Shown here: positions 1-11,237 of the stretch, piece after piece
How the letters are laid out: every line of letters starts with the position of its first letter
Numbering within the stretch: the first letter of the stretch is position 1
Assembly (NCBI GenBank): GCA_030280995.1
Contig: JASXTE010000016.1
Coordinates: 17,530,501-17,594,500 of the forward strand
Direction: 5' to 3'
Length of the DNA stretch: 64,000 nt
Source: Hemileia vastatrix
Lineage: Eukaryota; Basidiomycota; Pucciniomycetes; Pucciniales; Zaghouaniaceae
Made by a program: the position numbers and the translations under genes
Notes under the pieces: generated by a model
What the model saw: only the letters and a program-made list of their open reading frames with translations
What the model was told of the DNA's origin: nothing
The model's database searches: none

Positions 1-609
1 AAGAGGAAAACAATAAAAATGAGATACATTAGCTGTGTTAATAAGGTAAAAAGGCATTTATGATTGATGTATGGTTGTTGAAATGACTGTGAGAGCACAG
101 TTGGCGCAGGCAATATGCAAATTTCAAAAATGGAACTTACAGGAGTAGAGGAGAGGGGGGGACTTATTTTCTTTTTGCAAATTTTTTATTTTATGATTTT
201 TGAAATTTCCTTTTGGGGAGACATTCTATAATGTCTGGGCTATCTAATGGTACGTATTTCATCTGGCTGAAAAAATTATTTCTAATAGATAAATAATTTG
301 CTATTTGTATTTGTATTTCTTTTTTTTTTTTGTTATCATAGTGCTTTTGTATCTATATATGGTTATCTTGATTAGAAAGAAGCTTTTGAACCAGATCACA
401 GAACTAGAAGTTTTTCTGAGCAATACAGAGTGAGTGACATCAAAAAAAGGCCGTTCACAGACTTTTGGTAGGGCACTGTAAATGATTGCAACGATAAAAG
501 TAATGTAGGGTGCTCGCTATATCAAAAAAAAAAAACATTTATTTGGATATATTGTTGGGTACCGTATACAAATCACAGTATACAATAAAAGTAGTCAAAC
601 TATTCAAAA
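1..609. other. AT-rich intergenic DNA, no gene seen
   Basis: No ORF with recognisable domains and no RNA gene was found here. The stretch holds homopolymer runs of T (about 318-332) and A (about 524-536). It ends at the left target duplication of the SINE that follows. Confidence 0.6.
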
Positions 610-619
610 CAAACCCATC
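610..619. repeat. SINE target-site duplication, left copy
   Basis: CAAACCCATC here is repeated exactly at 1237-1246, immediately after the poly(A) tail. Four A residues precede both copies, so the duplication could be up to 14 bp. Confidence 0.85.
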
Positions 620-1236
620 GGGGGCGAGATGGTCTATGTGGTTAGATCATCGCCTGGATGGCCGCTTGTCATGTTGACTTGTTGTGTCGCGGGTTCAAAT
701 CCCTGCCGCCCCCCCCCCCCTCTTAACCACACCCTTCGTCCATGGTTGGCACACTCGTTTTCATGCTGGTGTCGATGTCTCGTTATCCCCACGATGTCTC
801 TCTTCTCCCTCAGCAACCTACAGTGGATGGACATGTGCGTGAAGGCTGGAAACCCCCCCCACTTAGTCAACCACCCACTATGTCAAACACCCAATTTGTC
901 AACCTCCCCACTTTGCCAACTCCCCATTTTCTGGACGAACGTGCTTGGTCATTCACCTTGGGTCTGCTGCGGAATTCCACTCCCCAAAAATTCTTTCTAA
1001 AAACCCTGCCCATCAAACCACGACCCCTTGAGGATTACCCTCCCCCCAATGGCAACCCCATCTTTGTTCTCAAGCCACCTGGCTCCCCCCACCCATGTCA
1101 TCCTGTTAATTGCCCTGTTACCTAACTCACTACATTCATTTACTCCCCACTTGTACCTAGCCCATTAGTTAACCATGCCTTCATGCCCCTAGCTGGGTGA
1201 GATTGTAAGAAATTAAAAAAAAAAAAAAAAAAAAAA
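620..1236 (+). mobile_element. tRNA-derived SINE with poly(A) tail
   Basis: Three things are seen directly. There is a tRNA-like head at 620-713, with acceptor-like ends GGGGGCG and CGCCCCC, an A-box-like TGGTCTATGTGG at 630-641 and a B box GGTTCAAATCC at 692-702. A C-rich body of about 500 bp follows, of a base composition unlike its AT-rich surroundings. A run of about 22 A closes the unit at 1215-1236. The unit is flanked by the direct repeat CAAACCCATC (610-619 and 1237-1246). This is the standard architecture of a SINE copied by a LINE-type reverse transcriptase. The head does not fold into a clean modern tRNA because the anticodon arm is poor, so it is a pseudo-tRNA promoter rather than a working tRNA gene. 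The short ORFs inside look like chance. I do not recognise the family. Confidence 0.82.
630..702 (+). promoter_or_regulatory. Internal RNA polymerase III promoter (A and B boxes) of the SINE
   Basis: The A box is TGGTCTATGTGG (630-641). The B box GGTTCAAATCC (692-702) fits the consensus GGTTCRANYCC exactly. The spacing of about 50 bp is normal for tRNA genes and tRNA-derived SINEs. Whether it is still transcribed cannot be judged from sequence. Confidence 0.7.
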
Positions 1237-1246
1237 CAAACCCATC

Positions 1247-1539
1247 TTTTTTTTCTATAACCATTCTTAGATCACTCCCTAGATCTAACAGTGGGAACAA
1301 CAGCTCAATTTTGATAGTGTGAGATAGTCGATGATAAGTGCTTACATACAAAATAGTGATGAACAAGTTTAACCCAAAGATTCACAGCGGTATATAATTA
1401 TTGCATCGTCTCCGACTGCACCGGAACCGCCTAGCTAGTTTCTCAGGGCATATCCTTTATAACCATCATTCCCATTTTCTCTATGTTGTCTTTTTTATAT
1501 TCTTTAGATAAATCAAATTAATACTAGACTCTACTCCTC
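1247..1539. other. Intergenic, nothing recognised
   Basis: This gap lies between the SINE and the first exon of the adenylation-reductase gene. It probably contains that gene's promoter, but I cannot single out any element. Confidence 0.5.
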
Positions 1540-4500
1540 ATGCATTCATCGCAAATGACATATTCCTCACTGTCTTACTCTTATCCAGTTCTCACTCTTG
1601 ATCTGGCTTATCTGTCAAATAGTTATAATCCAAATCCAGTTATTTCGCTGAATCACCTTTTAGATCTACGGGCAGGAACTCATGGACATACTCCAGCTGT
1701 TTATTTTCCTGAACCTGCGACCGACAATAAAAGTTGGAGCAACTTGAGTTTTAGTTGAGTGCACTATATCTTGTGTAAAGGCAAATATCAGCCTGAAAGC
1801 ATTGCATGAGTCGATTGTGCTTACTATTCTTTTCCTTGACTTTTCTTCTTTCTTCTATATATTTTTTTGGAAATGGTTATAAGCCTTTTCTCAGCTTCAA
1901 AGAGCAGCAGATACTTGTGCTGTCACTTTAAATTCTTCTTTTGGAAGCTCTATCTTAGAGAAAACCAACTACCCACCAGTGGTTGCCATCCAGTGTCCAT
2001 CTGGTCCTGAATTCTTGATTACTTTCTTTGCTTGCCAGAGGTTGCATGTGGTCCCGCTTCTCCTCGAGTCAGTTACCTAAATTACTATTTTCCCAAATTA
2101 TTTTTAATTTTGAGATTGAAAACTTCACCTGGACTGACAGTAATTTTGTTTGAAAAATTGATCATTAATACATTTTTGATGAATTATTATGGAAGTCCTG
2201 GATTGTCGGCGCTACAAACAGCACATCTTTTGAAGAGTACTGGCTCAAATATACTGATTACCAGCATAAAGCAATCACTAGAAGAAATAAAAACTTTATA
2301 TACAAGTCATAAACCCTTGATATGTGTCCCCATTCCTCAACGCTCATGTTGGGATTCTTCGCTATCAGCAGCTCCTAAGGTTTTTACAAACAGTTCAGCA
2401 CAAGTTGTCAATTACATGGAAGAAACCCATAAAACAGCTTTCATTTTGCACTCCTCTGGTTCATCTGGATTACCTAAACCTATTGAAAATACACATGAAC
2501 ATTTCACATCCATTCTTCCATTGGCTTCATGGAAGCCAGGTGGCCCACCTATTATTGCGTATACAACAACACCCCTGTATCATGGTGGAATCCAAGACCT
2601 CTTTAGAGCATTAAACTCTCTTAGTCCTATCTACTTTTATCCCCTTCACATGCTTCCCGTCGCTCCAAAATATCTTCTTAAGCCACAGCTTCCAGTCAAT
2701 GCTTTTTTGACTGTCCCTTTCATATTGGAAATGTTAAATGCAGAAGAAGAAGGAGTGACTTGGCTTAAAAATATGGAACTGGTCAGCACTGGCGGGGCAG
2801 CTTTGTCTAAGGAAATTGGAGACCACCTCGTTCGTCAAGGCGTTAAATTGGTTTCACGTTATGGAAGTTCTGAATGCGGCTGCAAGTGCTTTTTTCTCTC
2901 AAGATTCTGTTGTGCTTTTGAAATTAATACAACATTTAATTCCGATCAAAAAAGTTCTTTTAAGCTCCCATCGAGATTATTCCTCAGATTTTGATTGGGA
3001 ATGGTTGAGAGAGCCAGAACTCAACCTTCTCTCTCCGTTACGTTCGTTTGAAGTCATCAAGGAAAGTGGCAATGGCGGTATTGATAAGTATGAGCTTTTA
3101 GTCAAAAAAGGATGGCCTCAAATGGTGAAAAGTTACTCCATATCTTATTTATGCTAGCAAATTCACTTCATTTTACAATTTTCCTCCCTAATAAATTAAC
3201 AGACTATGTCTAATAGACCAAATGGAGATTATGCAACCTCTGATCTTTTTATTCCACACCCATTCAAGAAAAACACTTGGAAATACGTAGGCCGAAAAGA
3301 TAGTCTGATAGTTTTAGTTGAGTAAAAGCCGAGGAGTAATCTCTTTTATTGACACAGCAAGAGCCATGTTTTGACTTCTTATTTTCATTTAGACTAATGG
3401 AAAAAAAGTGGATCCCACACAAATCGAAGTACAAATACTTTCTAAACTCAAAGAGAAGATCGATTCACTTATTGTTTTTGGATCCAACCAAATAAGCTGC
3501 GGAATACTCATTCGTCTGCTTCGAGATGTAGAAATATCGCAAGAATCCATTATTAAAGGGCTTGATACTGATCTTCAAAGCATTTTGGAACCTAATCTTG
3601 TAATTTTTGTAGATTTTTCTGAACCTTGGCCAAAGTCCAGTAAAGGAGCTCCCCAAAGATCACGAATATTAGAAATTCACTCCCGAAAGATATCTGACGC
3701 ATACCAAGCTCTAGAGACCAGTAATAATTTAGGGCCAGCAAGAAAAACTGAAAATGACATTCGCGGAATAACTTTAGAAGCCATTCACAAAGTTTGTGGT
3801 AAAGATGACATTCCAGATAATAAAGATTTTTTCAAATATGGAATCGATTCGCTGAAAGCATCGAAGATTCGACGTTATTTGCTGAAGGTTCTTTTCTCCA
3901 TACTCTTTCTTTGAAAATAATCTGATTTTAACCTTTCCCTTCCCTCATTTGATTATCAAATTTTGAAAGTCAATTGGTTTAGAGGAAAAACAACTCGATT
4001 TCAATGTTGTTTACAATCATCCCACTGTGAAACAGTTATGTCTGACGAGATATTTTTTTTTTAATATTTATATTCTGATCTTATACCGCTTTTTAGATTA
4101 ACAGAATTTTTACAGGAATGTGTGTCCAGCAAAGCTGGCGTTCAAGCAAAAGATGATTATGAAATTAAAGAAATGGGCCTTATGAAATCTCTAGTTGAAA
4201 AATATAGTTGTTTTGAAACAGACTCAAACTTATGTGCTCCCAAATCCGGTGAAGATATATGTGAAGGTAATATTGTGGTGAGCTTTGTTGACTGTTTTCT
4301 TCAATAGAATATCGTACTGATGGGTTTCTCAAATTTAATGCTCTACGTTTTTATTTTTCTTGGATACATTTAGCTTCTTACTGGTGCTGCTGGCTCTTTA
4401 GGTTCACGTATTTTACATGATCTTTTGGCTGACAAGTTTAGTTCCCCAATTTCAAGCATATATATCTTACTCCGAGCTCGAGAAAATCAAAATCTTGAAA

Positions 4501-6168
4501 CTCCTGAGAATTATATGCTGGAATCTTTTAAGAAAAGAAATCTTTCTCAATCAGTATTGCTGAATCATCCCAAAATCAAATTGATTTATATAATGAATGA
4601 CTGGACTGAAGAGTCTTTCCTTGAAAATTGGAATGGTCTGAAATTCAACGTTGTAATTCATGCCGCTTGGAATGTTAATTTCAGTCTAAGCTTGGCAAGT
4701 TTCGAAAACCAACTTTTGGGTTTGTTATCTGCCTTTTATAAGAAACATGTTTCCAGGGAGGGATTTGAATTTAATGACACATTTGAACTATTTTCATCTT
4801 TATTTTTCTTTGGGTTATTCTTAGGCTTAAAAAATCTTTTGAAACTTTCTATGAGCCAAAATCTGGATTTATCAAAACCTACCAAATTCATATTTTGCTC
4901 CTCTCTTTCTTCCGTTGCACAAACTCGTTCAAACCCTCTGACTGAATCATTTTCTCAAGATCCCGAAGATCCCGCTAAAATGGGATATGCGAGATCAAAA
5001 TGGGTGGCCGAAAAGATATGCCAGAATGTAGGAGTGAGCTTTCGTGAAAAGTTAGATATTAGAGTCATTAGAATTGGCCAAATCTGTGGAGACTCAGTTT
5101 ATGGAATTTGGAATGAGCATGAGGTCAGAAAATGAGATTTTAATCCTTTTTTTCTATGGACCTTATTTTTACCGTTTATCTTACCCTACGTGGGTTATGT
5201 TTTATCTGCCTCAAAAATTCAATGTTTTAGTATTGGCCTCTTCTAGTTCAAAGTGTCCAGCTAATCGACTGTCTGCCAAGCTTTCATGAGGTAAGTAAAC
5301 TTAAAGATGATGTTTTCTACTCTTGCTGAAGCTTGGGAGATCTCGATTTCTAGGAATTATCTTGGTTACCAGTCGATATATGCTCCCAGGTAGTGCTTGA
5401 ATGCACTCTGGCCGAATCTTCAGCTTTTGATGAACCGCCACCACACTTATTGCAGGTATATAACCCCAAGGCTTCGGTTTCATGGGAGGAGGCTTTGATT
5501 TTTTTGGTAGAAGATTATAAAATTCATAAAATTGGAAATAGGAATGTTTCAATTGTGAGAGCGGAAGAATGGATTAAACGTTTGGAAAGTTATTTTAACG
5601 TTTCATCACAAGAGATCATAAAGAGAGATATAGCTGGCTGCTGGAGGCTCTTAGAAGTATGGAAGCAACGAGTGGGTTCATTCATGCAATATATATATAT
5701 ATATATATATATTTTTTCTTCTTCAAACTCGCTTGCACACTATACGCCTGCGTGTTTTGTTCAATCACTTTTTCGTTTCACTATTTTTGAATGCGAGAAA
5801 GGTACACAGATGCTGATCTTAACTCATGATCGTTTTTTGTATTCCACTGTCAATTTGTCATTCAAAAAAATTACTTTTTTTCTCCTCTGTCTCCGATCAA
5901 TACTCAAAAAAAAAAAAAAAAAAAAAAAAAGTTTGGCCAAACGGTGCACTCATCTGTAGAAAACTCTCGACCAACATCAAACATATCGTCTCAAAATGAT
6001 CCGGATGATCATATATTCGATCCTCATTGTAATTATGATAATCCTAATCCTATGATCATAACTACACTGGCACAGAAAGTATCTCCCACTTTACACTCCT
6101 GCCAACCGATGTCAGCTGAATTAGTGGCGAAAATGTTTTTGAAATATTTAGTTAGTCCAAAAGACTAA
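1540..6168 (+). CDS. NRPS-like adenylation-thiolation-reductase (carboxylic acid reductase type), multi-exon
   Basis: The enzyme class activates a carboxylic acid as an adenylate, loads it on a phosphopantetheine arm and reduces it with NAD(P)H to the aldehyde; Lys2 aminoadipate reductase has the same A-T-R plan. At least eight exons are visible. A domain: HSSGSSGLPKP near 2449 (A3 loop), TTPLYHGG, STGGAALSKEIG, RYGSSECG (A5), YVGRKDSLIVL near 3280-3330 (A8). Carrier domain: YGIDSLKA with the pantetheine Ser codon at 3849-3851. Reductase: Rossmann LTGAAGSLG near 4376 and the catalytic pair in GYARSKW near 4986. One clear intron is 4720-4824, joining FENQLLG to LKNLLKL. The stop is at 6166-6168. 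No condensation or thioesterase domain is seen. An (AT)n run and a poly(A) run lie in the last intron (about 5680-5930). Exact exon ends and start are estimates and the substrate cannot be predicted. No disabling break was noticed. Confidence 0.8.
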
Positions 6169-6470
6169 ATTTTCTTTCCATTTCTTTTTTTTACTTGAAC
6201 AGCATGTATCGAAAAATAAACATTAAACTATATAAAAAAAGAGTCAGAGAGTGTAATACTACCATACTTTAATTTTCTATAGTTTTACCACATAAATTAG
6301 ACAATGCAATTTATTTGGGTGTAAGATGGAATTATTTGCGCCTACATAAAACAATATATAGACCAAAGTCACAATACAAAAATTTCTTTCATCAGCCTGT
6401 AAACCAATCATTGTTTCAATAAATGAAATAAAATTAAATTATAAATTAAAACAAAAAATTATAAATTAAA

Positions 6471-6505
<35 letters not shown>

Positions 6506-6790
6506 TGAAATAGATTCCCTGATACTGGTTAATAAAAATTGTCGAGTCATTTTATCTTAAAATTTACATCTTGTCAGACCCCCATTTCTTGATCACAAAG
6601 CAAAAATATAGAACAGTAAAAAAAATCGTATTATACGCCCTGGATGCTGAGTGTAGTATACTTATGAAAACGTTCGTTATATATTGGGTCCATTCTTATT
6701 GGGGGTTTCTTCAGCTTTGTGAAGAACCAATAAACCAACCTAGTCGCAATCCCCATCTATATATATATATATATATATAGAAACGCAAGC

Positions 6791-6821
<31 letters not shown>

Positions 6822-7522
6822 CTTCCAAATCTAAATTCTTGCGGGTTTTCAAAAAAAAAAAAAAAAAAAAAAACCCACTTTTCCCCTGCCAAAATGTGTT
6901 GCATGTCAGGTGACATTCCACCTTAGCTGTAGATAGCTAAATAACTAGTAGGTTGTACGCAACACAAAGATTACACAATTACCAGATAGTTGCTCTTTTC
7001 ATTTTCATTTTCATTTTCATTTTCACTTTCATTTTTTTTTTCTTTGGCAGGGAGGGAGAAAGAGAGCAAATATGACGAGAGACATTGAGTGGTATCAAAT
7101 ATTCCCATACTTATTAGTAATAATGAATAACTACCAAATCAATAAACAAATAAAAATAAGACCCCAGATTACATTTTCTTTTTATATTTAGTGCAACAGT
7201 GAAACGAATAGGAGTTGGAAGAGGAGAAGGGGCGAGAGAGAGTGAGCAAAAGGAGAAGGAAGGGAAGATAGTAGTATATACAGCGTCAACAAAGTAAACG
7301 AAAGATTCCAATATATATCGAGATACATGCATACATACACACATACTTTTTTCTTAATATATATATATATATATATATATATAGCGATCTTCAAACCAAA
7401 AATAATTCTAATGTACCATACACCATACATCGAACAAAATAGATAAATCTGGAAAAAAAAAGTGTTACATTCTGAGTCAGCATCATTCCATCGCTCCACA
7501 AAAAATCATTCCAAATCAGACG

Positions 7523-7553
<31 letters not shown>

Positions 7554-7707
7554 TTATGTTTAAACAAAAACATACTTTGGTGTCTAATGGTACGTATTCC
7601 ACGTTACAAACCCATCACATCATTCAGGTGAATAACCAGATTACTCGATATCTAAGACGAGACCAGACGAGGTAGCCAAAGACCAAGTCCATATACGTTC
7701 AACAAAC
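6169..7707. repeat. Convergent intergenic region full of simple repeats
   Basis: This region separates two convergent genes and holds no credible ORF. It carries (AT)n tracts at about 6475-6501, 6762-6779, 6797-6820, 7357-7382 and 7538-7553. A CA-rich run lies at about 7520-7538, a poly(A) run at about 6850-6873 and TTTCAT-type hexamers at about 6998-7035. Polyadenylation signals for both genes must lie at its edges, but none can be assigned with confidence. Confidence 0.7.
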
Positions 7708-10700
7708 TCAACTAAGTTCACTAATCCACTGGTCCAACTCTTCATTGTCGACATCTAAGGCTTTAACCACATTACTAAAGTATTCTAAATCTACCAACAG
7801 TTGACTTTTCCCAGTTTGAGTCATCGGTCTTCTTCCATTAACGATTTCAGGTAAAGTAATCGTTGTTAAATGATTTACAATTGTCATTGTTAAACTCGTT
7901 AACCAAGCTGAAATAACTGCTTCTGTTGATAGATTTAAAGTTCGAGATCCCAATAATACATGATCACCAGCAGTAGCAGAGTTCATCAAAACACTTTTTG
8001 ATCTACAATGAAAGTCTTTTGATCTTCCCCCCATCGTTACTGAATGCGACTCATTCCCAGCAAAATGAGTTATGGCATTTGTTACCGACTGAGCAGTGTT
8101 CTGAGACAAATGAGACACGTCAGAATAAATAATAGCAGGATCTAACTCTATAAAAGGTAAAGTTTCAATAGAATATCTTAAAGCTTCTTCCTCTTCTGAA
8201 CCTGTATACGCCTCAAATAATCTAGGTAAATTAAATAATCCTTCACCTAATCGAGAAATCAATTCAGTAGGGTTTTGAGAAAACTGAGTAATCATTTTTA
8301 AATCAATAATTGTTGATCGATTAGGTGAGGTTTGTGAAGACCACACTTGGAGATTCGGATAGATCATAAGTTGAGTGATTAAAGGTAAAAGAATCGTACT
8401 ATGAACTGTTTCCTGACAAGATTTCGTAAAATTTGTCGCAGCTTGTCTAGCAAGTGGGAATATTGTGAGAAATGATTTTGGTTTAGAAATTGAAGGGTTG
8501 AAAGAATGCCGTTTAGTTGAAGATCCAGTTGATGGGAAAATAGTGGGACTTTGTGATTCCAAAGAATGTGGAAATCCAAGTCCGGAAGAAGTTGAAGTAG
8601 GGTGAGTTTGTTGTGACGTTGTAGCGAGAGTAGACGGTGGAACAAAACTATTAATCATATTGATCAAATCGATACTATTAAGAGTTGATTGTGATAATAA
8701 AGTTATAGCACCATGAGTTGTCTTCATTTTATTATTGATCCCTTCACCGCTATTAGTCATTTCGTCACGTAAGTTTTTCAAAACTTCTGCTAATTTGGGT
8801 CTCAAACGATTTTCGAAAGCAATAAGTTTATCAAACACACTTTTAGCCAACTCTAATAACTTGAGACCTTGTTGAAAAAGGTGCCAATCATCAAGTGAAT
8901 AATCTAATCCTTCTAATTGCATTGAGTGTTTATCATTCCCACCCTCATGTCTACCCATTCCTTGACCAGTGGTTGATATTATATCTTCTGAAGTCCTTTT
9001 ACTTTTAGGAGACTGTCTTGCTTCGTTCAGATTCTTAGCCACAGCATTGAAGTAATCAGAAATAATTGAATCAACAGATTCCAAACAGCCAACCATTCCA
9101 AACCCACGAGTCAAATTTTCACATCGAGTTAAACCTTCCTCACCAACTCCGAACAAAATATTCAATCCCTCTAAAACTAACTTAGGTGATTGATTACTAA
9201 GTCCGGAAAGAGCTATATGTTGATTAAATTTATTGCAAACTAAGGTGAGGAAAGTATTAAGATAAGCTCGCTCATGATGTAGATATGAGGTTTGATAATC
9301 AATGAAAGGTTCATAGAGAGATATTTCCCATTCTTGAATGGGTTGGGTTTGACTAATTGATCGATCTAGATTAAAAAAATCAGATCCAGAACGTGAACCC
9401 ATACGTCGAGACTGTGATGGTCTTCGACCTGATGAAGTTTTCATCAATGGTTTACTAGAATCTTCTTGTACAGCAATAGGAGAAATCGGTGCAAAAGAGA
9501 TATTATTAAAGCCCAATTCTTGAACAGGACCTTCATCTCCTTGAGTCTTGCCACTATGCTTGGATAAATCTTCAGTTATTTTGAGTTCAATTGATTTAGA
9601 GGGAAGTTTGGTCAACAAACTGTTGACCATAACTCCAAAGCTTTCAGTCACATTCCAACATGTTATCAAATTGGGAAGAAAGGTCGTAAGAGGAGCTGAA
9701 TCAGATAATTCGCTCAACCTAGCTGAAAAAGAGGGTTGTAAATGTTCAAGCGTGGTAGTCAGCAAAGATGAGAGAGCAGATGGTGGATCTGGAAAGATAG
9801 AGGATAAGAAGTCCAATTCAGCCACAAGCAGACTCAGTAAAGCTGGATAGAAATTCTTAGTTAAAAACGTTGAAAGTGTAGTTGATCCAGGTTTGGAAAT
9901 AGGATGAGTAACCATGCTATCTTGATCATTATTTACATTGAGAGGTGCTTCCAAGTTAACCTGTTGCCAGAGTGATAAAATCCCACTTCTCCTACTCCCA
10001 AAATAATAATTTCTAAATTCACCTTCTCGTTCAATCATGACAAAGATACGATAGAATTCTTGACAACTGGTCACATTTCGATCAGATAAAGCTTTCACTA
10101 AGCTAGTGCTTAGATTAGCTTCTAATTCGTTTTGTAAGCTTCTCATCAACCCTCTGCGACCTTCATATTCAGGAGTATGTTGAAATACGACCATCGATTT
10201 CGCTGCTTCCGAAAGTCTTTCAGCTGCTTTAACATAAGAAGGAGGAGAATCTGATAGATAACCCGTTACTTCTGATTCTAACGTCGACCATGCTTCCGCT
10301 TCTCTTAAAACACTACGAGCTGCTTCCATTCGTTCCCGAATCATACTTAAATTTTTCATTTCAGATAAGATCTCCTCGGTCGATGGATTAGTGACTTGTG
10401 AATTTTCTGATATTATCTGGTCTTTGGATATTTGATTTGTGGGTAAGGCCGAAGGTGTCCAATGATTTCTTTGCATTTGATCAAATTCGGATTGAATGGA
10501 TTGTAATGAGTACTTCAATAGTAAAGCATTTTCCCTCATCAATTGTAAATCCAAATTCAATCGAGGTACATTTCTTTCGATATCCTGAATCGATCGATCC
10601 ACAAGCGTAGACGTGTCTAATGTAGCAGACTCCAAGCTTGATAAAATAGTTGAAATGTTTTTATCAAGATTAGATAATGAAGGATCATCTTGAAGTCTTT

Positions 10701-10871
10701 CACGTAAAGTTTGATCCAACCATTGGACTTCCGAATCTGAGTGATCGAGTGAAGTTAAGTCAACTTTGAGTGGCTGTTGTGATAATGAAGACTGGTCGTT
10801 AATCTGCTGGATAGAACATTATTAATGAGTAATGCAAGGATCAGTATAATAAAGAAGCAATATACCATCAT
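7708..10871 (-). CDS. COG7: Conserved oligomeric Golgi complex subunit 7 (COG7)
   Basis: COG7 is part of lobe B of the COG tethering complex, which captures retrograde vesicles at the Golgi. The main exon is open from about 10800 to 7708 (just over 1000 residues). Its N-terminal coiled-coil region has the family pattern: heptads, then MIRERMEAARSVLREAEAWS, matching the 'ADKWSTL' block of animal COG7, then TPEYEGRRGLM and an EFYRIF..EREGEFRNYYF block. The C-terminus ends in GKSQLLVDLEYFSNVVKALD, also family-typical. The region around residues 400-450 is a low-complexity Ser/Arg-rich insert. Reading continues in frame upstream of 10719 (SLDHSDSEVQWLDQ) to a splice acceptor near 10802. A short first exon ending ATGATG before GTATAT puts a plausible start at 10871. 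That start is inferred. The gene looks intact. Confidence 0.9.
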
Positions 10872-11237
10872 TATATCTGTAGGTTGCCAATTGAAAGAAG
10901 GGCAAGAAACAGCAGCAGCAGCGACAATGATAATAGTGATAATCTAGGGGAAAGTAGAAATTTTAAGACGACGCGCTACAGCATCAAAAACATTAACAAG
11001 ATAAGCTCGATAATCGTCGTTTAGGAAATGAGTACTGATATTCCTCCTAATTTCTTACTTGAACAATTCTCCCCACCATCACATGATGTACTCATTACAT
11101 CAACACTTGTGATTTGGCTTTCTTTCTTATTTTTTTACATATTGCAAAGTAGATTAAAAATATTAAAAATTTGCCTGGGATGAAGATTTTGTTTTTCAAC
11201 TTGTATATGTTTATCTTTAGGTTATGAGAATTGAGTT
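10872..11237. other. Short spacer between COG7 and CSN2
   Basis: The 5' end of COG7 faces the 3' end of CSN2, both on the minus strand, so this stretch should hold the COG7 promoter and the CSN2 terminator. A CAGCAG microsatellite lies near 10912-10923. Nothing else was recognised. Confidence 0.45.

Noticed and set aside
620..713. A functional tRNA gene
   Set aside because: Acceptor-like ends and a B box are present, but the anticodon arm does not form properly and the T stem is imperfect. The poly(A) tail and target duplication show it is a SINE head.
629..1125. Short ORFs on both strands over 629-1125
   Set aside because: They lie entirely inside the SINE and have Pro/Cys-rich translations driven by its C-rich composition.
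243..7598. Repeat TCTAATGGTACGTATT at 243-258 and 7583-7598
   Set aside because: One 16-bp match is expected by chance about every other window of this size, and the flanks do not match.
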